DNA of 64,000 nt from Myxococcales bacterium (GTDB taxonomy: Bacteria > Myxococcota > UBA796 > SXON01). This document shows, one piece after another, positions 57,603-64,000 of this stretch. Location: NCBI GenBank assembly GCA_009692585.1, contig SHYX01000021.1:1-64000 (forward strand), written 5' to 3'. Made by a program: the position numbers and the translations under genes. The stretch's first letter is position 1. Each line of letters begins with the position of its first letter. Below the pieces are notes generated by a model, which saw nothing but the letters and a program-made list of their open reading frames with translations, had not been told where the DNA came from and ran no database searches.

Positions 57603-58586
57603 CTAACTGAGCGAGAACCAGTCGCGACCCTCGACCAGATCAGGGCGCAGGCGCTTGATCTGCGCGCGGATCTGCTCACGGGCGCCTCGGGAGCCGACGG
57701 CGACGAGCAACAGGTCGAAGCGCTCCGAGACGATCACCTCCGGCCGAACCACCGGGCGCCCTCGCCTGGACACGAACGGGGCGAGATCCACGACGCAGGG
57801 GACATCGTGACCGGCGTCCAGGAGCCAGCGCAGCCACGGGCGTCCGGTGCGATTGGCACCCCACAGAATCACCCGTCGCGGCGCGCATAGGGGTCCGCTA
57901 GCCAGCCAGGCCTGCTTCAGGGGAAGGAACGCGGGCCGCGCGTACCGGGGATCGGTCCGGGTGAGGCGCCCCGGCCGATCGCGCCACAGCAACACCTCCT
58001 GGCGCACATTCGTCAGCCGGAAGCCGGCCGAGGCGAGGCGCAGGAAAAGGTCGTAATCCTCCGGGAACGGCCCGTGCCGATAGCCCCCGATCGCCGCCAC
58101 TGCGCTGGCCCGCAGCGTCGTGGCCGGGTGGAACATCGGGCTCTCCACCAGGAGCTCACGGTGGGGGTCATCGACGCTGTTCACCCACGCGACGTAGCGC
58201 GCCATTCCTTCGGGCACATCGCCATCTGAGAATGCTCGCGCCTGGCCGCCGACCGCGGCGACAGCTGGATCCTGGAAGAGCGGACGCTGCGCAGAAAGGC
58301 GGCCCGGGAGGACCATGTCGTCACCGTCGAGCCGCGCGAGCAGCTCGCCGCGCGCCACCGCGCGCCCCGCCTCCAACGCCGCGACGATTCCAAGGGGTGG
58401 CTGACGCAGGAGCCGGACGCGAGGATCGGCGGGCAGGACCGACCCCGGGGCGTCCGCGCTCCCGTCGTCCACGACCACCACCTCGTCATCAGGCAACGAA
58501 TCAGCCAGCGCCGACCGTACCGCATCGCCAATCCACTGCGCGCCGTCACGGACGGGGATGAGCCAGCTGACGCGTCGCGACGACAT
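57603..58586 (-). CDS. Family 2 glycosyltransferase
   Basis: 327 residues. The GT-A fold is clear: 'VSWLIPVRDGAQWIGDAVRS', 'DDEVVVVDDGSADAPGSVLP', and the metal-binding 'GELLARLDGDDMVLPGRL'. Then 'FPEDYDLFLRLASAGFRL' carries the ED(x)DL acceptor motif. The C-terminal ~100 residues include a Rossmann-like turn 'VILWGANRTGRPWLRWLLDA', unusual for GT2 and possibly a small nucleotide-binding extension. It probably acts in polysaccharide or lipopolysaccharide synthesis; the sugar and acceptor are unknown. Confidence 0.85.
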   Translation of the reverse strand: MSSRRVSWLIPVRDGAQWIGDAVRSALADSLPDDEVVVVDDGSADAPGSVLPADPRVRLLRQPPLGIVAALEAGRAVARGELLARLDGDDMVLPGRLSAQRPLFQDPAVAAVGGQARAFSDGDVPEGMARYVAWVNSVDDPHRELLVESPMFHPATTLRASAVAAIGGYRHGPFPEDYDLFLRLASAGFRLTNVRQEVLLWRDRPGRLTRTDPRYARPAFLPLKQAWLASGPLCAPRRVILWGANRTGRPWLRWLLDAGHDVPCVVDLAPFVSRRGRPVVRPEVIVSERFDLLLVAVGSRGAREQIRAQIKRLRPDLVEGRDWFSLS

Positions 58587-58592
58587 GGGTGA

Positions 58593-59021
58593 CTACCCCC
58601 GCGCTTCGGCTTCTTTCTTGAACGCGGCTAGGGTGGCGGGGAGGCTGGTCTCGATGAGGGTCTTGAGCACACTTCCCGGCACGAACATCCCGAGCTCGAG
58701 GTCGATGAAGTAGTCGGCCCGTGTGGACTTGCCGTCGGCCGACGCGGTCAGGTCCCAGCCGCCGTCGTTGGCCTTGAACGCGCCTTCGACCAGCGACCAC
58801 CGCAGACAGGTGGGGCTCTTCTTATGCAGCCGCAGGGTGTACTCGATGCGCCGAACCACCCGGATGACGAAGCGCGCGACCCAGACGTCCCCGTCGTGGC
58901 GAAGAATGGTGGCCTCCTCCATTTCCGAGAGGAAGCGCGGGTAGGCGGCAAAGTCGGTCACGACGGCCATCAGGCGTTCGGGGGGGACGAGTATCTCGAC
59001 ACTGCGGCGGGCGGCGGGCAT
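58593..59021 (-). CDS. START/polyketide-cyclase-like (Coq10-type) protein
   Basis: About 142 residues from ATG 59021. The pattern of the SRPBCC fold is seen: 'RSVEILVPPERLMAVVTDFA', 'YPRFLSEMEEATILRHDGDV' and 'ADYFIDLELGMFVPGSVLKT', ending in a long helix. The family binds hydrophobic ligands, and Coq10-type members bind quinones. It is separated from the downstream glycosyltransferase by six bases and from the RecG-like gene upstream by two, so it is part of a minus-strand run. Confidence 0.8.
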   Translation of the reverse strand: MPAARRSVEILVPPERLMAVVTDFAAYPRFLSEMEEATILRHDGDVWVARFVIRVVRRIEYTLRLHKKSPTCLRWSLVEGAFKANDGGWDLTASADGKSTRADYFIDLELGMFVPGSVLKTLIETSLPATLAAFKKEAEARG

Positions 59022-59023
59022 GT

Positions 59024-61711
59024 CTACCTCCGACGGCGACGGCGTCGCTTCGAGGACGGGTCGCCGGTGGGGGGCGGCGGCGGGGCGCCGTCCTGGGTGA
59101 ACGGTTCTTCTCCGAAACGAGCGCGGACGAGGTTGACCAGCGGTCGGTGCTGGCGGCGGCGCAGCCCGGGATCGAGGCCGAGGAGCCTGAACGCTTCGCT
59201 CCGCGCGCGCGTCAGCGTCTCCCGATCGTGGGCGGGGTCGGCCCACGCGAAGCGAGGCACGTCCGCCGCATCGCCCAGCGCGGCGCTGACGCCACGCGCC
59301 GCGAGGTCGAGGTCGGCGATGCGGAAGCCATCGTCCTGATGCGCGACGAGGTCCAAGCGGTTGCGCGCCGCCGCGGTTGTGCCCTCACCCTGCACGAAGT
59401 AGCAGGCTCCACGCGCCCAGCCGTGGGCCACATGATTTCTCAGCCGGTGGAGGCGCACCAGGTCGAAGCCTTCAGCGTACTCGGCGATGATGATCGAGGC
59501 GTTGGGAACGATCGGCCCCTCCTCGAAAGCCGTGGTTGCCAGGAGCACGTCGGCACGCCGATGTTGGAAGTCCTCGTAGGCGCGGAAGCGTTCCTCGGGC
59601 GTGAGCCCACCGGAGAAAAGCACGATCCGGGCACCGGGAAGCTGTTGTGCAGTGAGAACCTCGGCCATCCGCCGGGCCTCGCTGGGGCTCAGCAGGTCCC
59701 TACGGCCCTCCTGGAAGGGGAAGACGAGCAGGACCTGCCTCCCGGCCCCCAGCGCCTCGCGCGCCGCGGCATAGGCCTCCGCGCGTTGGCCCACGTCGAG
59801 CACGTGGGTGTCCACCCCGTGCATCGGCGGCTTGTCGATGACGCTCATCGCGAGCTGTCCATACACGGTCATGGCGATGAGTGCCGGGACCGGGGTCGGC
59901 GTCACCACGAGGAGATCGGGCCGCGGCCCCGTCTCGAATTGGGCCAGGTCGGGCATGGCGTACGTACCGCTCTGTTCCACGACCACCAGCCCAAGCTTTT
60001 TGAGCTCGGGGGGACGCTCGAGGAGCCCATGGGTGCCATAGACCACGAGCGTCTCGCCCTTGCGCAGCGCCTCGGCCTCGGCACGGCTGGGGCTGCCGAG
60101 AAGCAGCAGCGGTTCGATGCCCACCGACCGCCACCAATCGGCGGCGAACAGGTGGTGATGTTCGGCCGCCAGGGCGTCGGACGCGCAGTAGAGGACCGCC
60201 TGCTTCTCGGCGGCGACCATGGTCATCGCGGCCCGGACCACGGCGCCCTTGCCGCTGCCGACGTCGCCCTGGACCAGCCGTTCCATCGGTGCGGAGCGGC
60301 GCAGGTCGCGCCGGATGGCATCGAAGGCGGATTCCTGGGCGTCCTCAAACTGCGCATGGGTTTGGGCGAGGCCGCGTCCGACGAGTCCGTGCGACAGCAC
60401 GTGGGCGACGCCACGCTCGCGGCGTTCCGGCGCCCGCAAAAGCGCCATGCCGAGCTGCACCTGGAACAGCTCGTCGAACGCGAGTCGGGACCAGCCCTTG
60501 CGATGCACATTACTCGGAAAGTGGGCATCGCGCAGCGCCGCCCCAAGCTGGGGCAACTTCTGCCGTTCGACCACCTCGGCCGGCAGGTGCTCGGCAAGCA
60601 GCTCGTCCACGCTGCGCAGCGCCGCGCGCATGAGTTCTCGCAGCCGCGGGTCGGCGACTCCTGGGACCCCGTATTCCGGAAGCCAGTCACCACCTCGACC
60701 GTCGATGCCGAGTGGCTCCCCTTCGTAGAGGATGACGCCATCGTCGCCGCGCTCACAGCGCCCGGAGAGGCCGATATTCCCGCCCGGTGGCGACAGCAAG
60801 ACCTCGGGAGGAACGGCGCCGAACCAGAGGCAACGGAGTTCACCCCGCTCGGTCACGAGCAGCAGATCGAAGCGAGCGGCGCCCGACGAGAGGTGGGTGC
60901 AACGCCGCGCCATCCGGCCGCGGACGAGCACGGGGCCCTCCGGTTCGACACCGTCGACCAGCCGTTCGCCTGCCCGCCGATGGCCGGTCGGCGCGATCAG
61001 GATCAGCTCAGCGACGGTGGCCACGTCGATGGCCGCCAGCGCTTCGACTTCGGCAGCCGTGGCGCCGAGCGCCGTCACCGAGACGCCGCTGCCCTCGGGG
61101 TGGCCCAGCGGAAAAGTCGGCGGTGGCGGTGGCACCGCCGGAGGCACGGGCGGCGGGGGCGGGCGCGCCACGTCCTCGAGACGGGCGTCCGAGTTGGGCT
61201 CCCTCGGGGCCACATCGCCGGCCCGCCCTGTGGGTCGCTCGCGCGGTGGGCGATCACCGGCCCGGTCGCGACCGTCGCGCCCTTCACGGCGCTGAGGAGG
61301 CCTCCCGGCGGCGCCAACGGAGAACTCGATCGCCGGCGCCGGGATGAACTCGACGGTGACCACGCGCGGATGGGTTTCGGTCGCGACCCCTTCCGGAAGC
61401 AGGACAGCGCGCGCCTCTCCGACCGGGGGAACCCCGTCACCTACGTGCGCGCGCACCCGTTCATAAGCGACGTACATCGCCTCCACGCGCTGCAGCCGAT
61501 CGTCCGCATCGTCAAAACCCGCCAGGGCGACCCGGATGGCGACGACGTCGTCGAGCACGGCCTCCGCCTCGATCGACATCAGCCTGACCGCCCACGGCGA
61601 GAGCGTCTCCTCGATGAATCGGGCGCGACTCAGATTGCGGCCCCCGTTCCGGGAGAGCCAAGCGAGCAGGCGCGCGATCACGTCGAGCGCATCGACCACG
61701 GGCGCGTTCAC
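59024..61711 (-). CDS. RecG-like protein with degenerate helicase motifs
   Basis: About 895 residues from GTG 61711 (GTG 61714 is adjacent). An N-terminal helical part and an Arg/Pro-rich linker lead to a RecG-like OB wedge ('GPVLVRGRMARRCTHLSSGA') and two helicase lobes. The motifs are damaged: P-loop GDVGSGKG (usual GKT), 'LVVVEQSGTYAM' where RecG has DEQHRF, 'VTPTPVPALIAMTVYG' for TATPIPRTLAMT, and 'LRNHVAHGW' in place of LRGRVGRG. It ends in a basic tail. ATPase activity is therefore doubtful. It may bind branched DNA as a structural factor. It follows greA by about ten bases. Confidence 0.8.
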   Translation of the reverse strand: MNAPVVDALDVIARLLAWLSRNGGRNLSRARFIEETLSPWAVRLMSIEAEAVLDDVVAIRVALAGFDDADDRLQRVEAMYVAYERVRAHVGDGVPPVGEARAVLLPEGVATETHPRVVTVEFIPAPAIEFSVGAAGRPPQRREGRDGRDRAGDRPPRERPTGRAGDVAPREPNSDARLEDVARPPPPPVPPAVPPPPPTFPLGHPEGSGVSVTALGATAAEVEALAAIDVATVAELILIAPTGHRRAGERLVDGVEPEGPVLVRGRMARRCTHLSSGAARFDLLLVTERGELRCLWFGAVPPEVLLSPPGGNIGLSGRCERGDDGVILYEGEPLGIDGRGGDWLPEYGVPGVADPRLRELMRAALRSVDELLAEHLPAEVVERQKLPQLGAALRDAHFPSNVHRKGWSRLAFDELFQVQLGMALLRAPERRERGVAHVLSHGLVGRGLAQTHAQFEDAQESAFDAIRRDLRRSAPMERLVQGDVGSGKGAVVRAAMTMVAAEKQAVLYCASDALAAEHHHLFAADWWRSVGIEPLLLLGSPSRAEAEALRKGETLVVYGTHGLLERPPELKKLGLVVVEQSGTYAMPDLAQFETGPRPDLLVVTPTPVPALIAMTVYGQLAMSVIDKPPMHGVDTHVLDVGQRAEAYAAAREALGAGRQVLLVFPFQEGRRDLLSPSEARRMAEVLTAQQLPGARIVLFSGGLTPEERFRAYEDFQHRRADVLLATTAFEEGPIVPNASIIIAEYAEGFDLVRLHRLRNHVAHGWARGACYFVQGEGTTAAARNRLDLVAHQDDGFRIADLDLAARGVSAALGDAADVPRFAWADPAHDRETLTRARSEAFRLLGLDPGLRRRQHRPLVNLVRARFGEEPFTQDGAPPPPPTGDPSSKRRRRRRR

Positions 61712-61721
61712 CACGCCTCCG

Positions 61722-62201
61722 TCAGCGGTAGTGCACCGCGTTGATGATGAGATTGCGCGTACCCTTGGGCGTCTCGAAGCGGACGGAGTCGCCCACCTTC
61801 CGACCCACGACCGCGCGACCGATGGGGGAATTGTAGCTGATGAGGCCGCGTTTGACGTCGGCCTGTTCCATGCCGACGATGCGGTAATGGAGCGCCTCGC
61901 CCGTGTCCTCGTCTTCGAGGTCGACCGTGGTGCCGAAGATGACCCGGTCCGACGGCTCGGCCTTGGCGACGTCGATGACCTCGGCAAGGGAAACACGAGC
62001 TTCGAGGTCCAGAATACGCCCCTCCAGGTGGGACTGGCGATCCTTCGCGGCGTCGTACTCGGCGTTCTCGGACAGATCGCCGTGCGCGCGCGCCTCTTCG
62101 AGGGCGATGATGTTCTGCGGACGGAGAACCTGACGATGAAGGTTCAATTCCTCGCGCAGCTTGAGGTACCCCTCCGGAGTCATTGGAAATCGTTCCCGCA
62201 T
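61722..62201 (-). CDS. greA: Transcription elongation factor GreA
   Basis: 159 residues, normal size. It starts 'MTPEGYLKLREELNLHRQVL' after a short leader. The acidic tip of the coiled coil, 'ALEEARAHGDLSENAEYDAA', contains the Asp and Glu that enter the RNA polymerase channel to promote cleavage of backtracked RNA. The C-terminal domain has 'ISYNSPIGRAVVGRKVGDSV'. Upstream lies the dihydroorotase-like gene nine bases away, and downstream the RecG-like gene, all co-directional. Confidence 0.95.
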   Translation of the reverse strand: MRERFPMTPEGYLKLREELNLHRQVLRPQNIIALEEARAHGDLSENAEYDAAKDRQSHLEGRILDLEARVSLAEVIDVAKAEPSDRVIFGTTVDLEDEDTGEALHYRIVGMEQADVKRGLISYNSPIGRAVVGRKVGDSVRFETPKGTRNLIINAVHYR

Positions 62202-62210
62202 GTGCGCGAC

Positions 62211-63347
62211 CTAACCGACCACAACCGCATGCACCACGCCGCGGAGGGGGCGACCCAACAACGCGTCGGGAGGCAGGCTCCGCTCGGCCCGGACCTCGAA
62301 CGCTCCCTCCGGATCGACCAAGGCCAGGGCCGTGGTGCTGAGGCCGAGGAGCGAGGCCGGACCGGACGAGAGCGCCCGCACCGTCGACGCGAGATCGCCC
62401 AGCGCCGAGAGCGTGGCGGCGAACGCCGAGCGAAGACCTGCAGATCCCGGCACCGCGCGCTCGAATTCGTGGTCCTTCTCTTCTGGTGCGCGAGGCTGAT
62501 GATCGGCCGCGACCCAGATCGTGCCGGCGCGAACCGCCTCGATCAGCGCGTGGCGGTCTTCGCGGGAGCGCAGCGGCGGGTGCAAGCGCAAGCGCGCGTC
62601 GTAGCGGCCATCGTCGATCGCGCGCTCGTCAAGAATGAGGTTGCGTGCGGGCGTGGAGCCGGAGATCGGCAGCCCCTCCGCCCGACCCGCCGCGAGCAGG
62701 TGGACCCCACGCGCGGTGCCGAGCTGAGTGAGATGGACGGTCGCGCCGGTCGCGCGGCACAGCGCGATTGCGCGGGCGACACCGATCTCCTCGCTGGCGG
62801 CGTGGCTGCCGCGCAGTCCGAGGCGCGTGGCCAGTGGCGAGTCGTGGACGACCCCGACCGCGTCGAGCGCCGGGTCGGCCGGGCGAATCAGGACGGGAAC
62901 GCCGAAGGCTCGGGCATACTCGAATGCGTTTCGCAGGACAACCGTGTCGGCGACGGGGACGCTGCCATCCGAAAGCACGACCGCGCCTGCCCGATGGAGC
63001 AGACCCATCTCGGTCAGTTCCTCGCCGCGCAAGCCTACGGTGAGCGCCGCCGCGTGGTGGAAGCGCACCCCGTTGAGCGCCTGCGCCACTCGGGAGAGGT
63101 GCTCCGGAGTGTCCACGACCGGATCGACCCGGGGACTGAGCACCAGGTCGGAGAATCCCCCGGCCAGCGCCGAGGCCGCAAGGCTTTGGGGCGTTTCCCG
63201 CACCGGGAAGCCCGGGTAGCCGGGGTCACAGCAGAGGTCCACGAAGGCGGGGACCCACAGCAGCCGCGCCGCCACATCGTCGTCGACCGTGAGCCCGGAC
63301 GGGCCCTCCCGGCGCGTCCGGGTCGCGAAGATCGGGAAGTCACGCAT
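62211..63347 (-). CDS. pyrC': Dihydroorotase homologue lacking metal ligands (PyrC')
   Basis: About 378 residues from ATG 63347. It aligns with type-I dihydroorotases, but the metal-binding HxH motif of 'GFxDxHxHxR' reads 'AFVDLCCDPGYPGFPVRETP', and the later His of 'xHxxHxS' reads 'VHLTQLGTARG'. 'VVLSDGSVPVADTVVL' and 'WVAADHQPRAPEEKDHEF' are partly kept. Such catalytically dead PyrC' proteins are known in pseudomonads, where they form a complex with PyrB. It overlaps the pyrB gene by eight bases, so the same arrangement is likely. An active dihydroorotase must be elsewhere. Confidence 0.85.
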   Translation of the reverse strand: MRDFPIFATRTRREGPSGLTVDDDVAARLLWVPAFVDLCCDPGYPGFPVRETPQSLAASALAGGFSDLVLSPRVDPVVDTPEHLSRVAQALNGVRFHHAAALTVGLRGEELTEMGLLHRAGAVVLSDGSVPVADTVVLRNAFEYARAFGVPVLIRPADPALDAVGVVHDSPLATRLGLRGSHAASEEIGVARAIALCRATGATVHLTQLGTARGVHLLAAGRAEGLPISGSTPARNLILDERAIDDGRYDARLRLHPPLRSREDRHALIEAVRAGTIWVAADHQPRAPEEKDHEFERAVPGSAGLRSAFAATLSALGDLASTVRALSSGPASLLGLSTTALALVDPEGAFEVRAERSLPPDALLGRPLRGVVHAVVVG

Positions 63348-64000
63348 CCTCCCCTCCCTCCCGACCACCGAGCAGCAAGTACAACAGCGCCATCCGCACG
63401 GCGATGCCATTGGTGACCTGATCCAGGATCACGCTGCGCTCACCATCGGCCACCTCGGCGCCGATCTCCACACCGCGGTTGATCGGTCCCGGATGCATGA
63501 CCAGCACCTCCGGGCGGGCCCGCCGGAGACGATCAAGGTCCAGCCCGTAGAAGGCGGCGTACTCGCGGGCAGACGGGAGCACCGCGCGCCCGAGGCGTTC
63601 GCGTTGGATGCGCAACATCATGATCGCGTCGGCCTCGCCGACGACATCGTCGATGGTGTGGCGCCGCTCTACCGGCAGACCGGAGAGTTCCGAGCGACAC
63701 ATCGTACCCGGACCCGCCACCAGCACCCGCGCACCCATTGTCGTGAGTCCATGAATGTTCGATCGCGCGACGCGGCTGTGTTGGATATCGCCTACGATGG
63801 CGACGGTGCGGCCTTCCAGACTGCCCCAGTGGTCACGCATCGTGAGCATGTCGAGCAGGGCCTGCGACGGATGCTCGTTGATGCCGTCGCCCGCGTTGAG
63901 CACGCTGAACGGGAAGCTGCGCGCCAGCAGATGAGGCGCGCCGGCACAGCCGTGCCGGATGATGATCGCGTCGGGCGACATGGCGTGGATGTTCCGCGCG
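63340..64000 (-). CDS. pyrB: Aspartate carbamoyltransferase catalytic chain, 5' end cut off
   Basis: The C-terminal ~219 residues; the start lies beyond the window edge. Motifs: 'IIIRHGCAGAPHLLA', 'NAGDGINEHPSQALLDMLTM', 'VAIVGDIQHSRVARSNIHGL' and 'VMHPGPINRGVEIGAEVADG', all of aspartate transcarbamoylase. Forms carbamoyl aspartate in pyrimidine synthesis. It is coupled to the inactive PyrC' homologue downstream (eight-base overlap), as in class-A ATCase of pseudomonads. No pyrR or regulatory chain is visible. Confidence 0.93.
   Translation of the reverse strand, partial: ARNIHAMSPDAIIIRHGCAGAPHLLARSFPFSVLNAGDGINEHPSQALLDMLTMRDHWGSLEGRTVAIVGDIQHSRVARSNIHGLTTMGARVLVAGPGTMCRSELSGLPVERRHTIDDVVGEADAIMMLRIQRERLGRAVLPSAREYAAFYGLDLDRLRRARPEVLVMHPGPINRGVEIGAEVADGERSVILDQVTNGIAVRMALLYLLLGGREGGEDA

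Noticed and set aside
1..64000. CRISPR arrays, rRNA genes, prophage and integrative elements with attachment sites
   Set aside because: No direct-repeat/spacer pattern, rRNA sequence, phage structural gene or integrase was found. The two tRNA genes show no partial duplicate nearby that would suggest an attachment site.

Overview
The window is a very GC-rich bacterial chromosome segment. It carries no rRNA genes, CRISPR array, prophage or plasmid functions. The gene style points to a myxobacterium-like (Myxococcota/deltaproteobacterial) genome, probably an uncultured or little-studied lineage. The reasons are lipoproteins with Asp/Thr-rich spacers after the lipobox, MopE-type 'DCDD…DG' calcium-binding repeats, thrombospondin-type-3 repeats, MYXO-CTERM-like tails (Cys, hydrophobic helix, Arg-rich end), a giant Ser/Thr kinase fused to an AAA/TPR region, and a desaturase. 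Taxonomy is inferred from this style only.

Layout. 1-936: end of a YVTN beta-propeller gene, an IS66 transposase remnant bounded by a 28-bp perfect palindrome, and a gene fragment. 937-6540: truB, a DUF362/ferredoxin protein, a large SGNH-hydrolase-like protein and a protein of four tandem ~85-residue repeats. 6541-7512: a small winged-helix repressor with an upstream 20-bp palindrome, an IS630 scrap and an orphan ParE-type toxin. 7460-10064 (minus strand): a translation operon tRNA-Val, infC, rpmI, rplT, a lipoprotein, ihfA, merR, tRNA-Pro and a terminator. The usual pheS-pheT pair is missing from between rplT and ihfA. 10108-32646: lipB, cell-envelope lipoproteins, an RluA-type pseudouridine synthase, the kinase and its partner, mtnA, a metallophosphatase, engB and an RlmE-type rRNA methyltransferase.

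32705-43514 is the metabolic centre of the window. It holds argG, a desaturase, a lipoprotein, an unassigned P-loop protein overlapping argC, then argC-argD-argF'-argB-argH. The carbamoyltransferase is of the N-acetyl/N-succinyl-ornithine type, so arginine is probably made through acylated citrulline. No deacylase and no recognisable N-acetylglutamate synthase lie in view. A sensor kinase is inserted in antisense between argF' and argB.

43519-64000: an aminotransferase, a CbbQ/CbbO-like AAA-VWA pair without Rubisco, an OmpA-family protein, an Asp-repeat surface protein, a dienelactone hydrolase, a tiny extremely acidic protein, a RadC/JAMM-DinG helicase fusion, murG, a GT2 glycosyltransferase, a START-like protein, a RecG-like protein with ruined ATPase motifs, greA, a dihydroorotase homologue lacking its metal ligands, and the truncated pyrB beside it.

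The strongest leads are the unassigned P-loop gene coupled to argC, the carbamoyltransferase with an unexpected residue at its specificity position, the pseudo-RecG protein, the JAMM-DinG fusion and a dispersed intergenic hairpin repeat.
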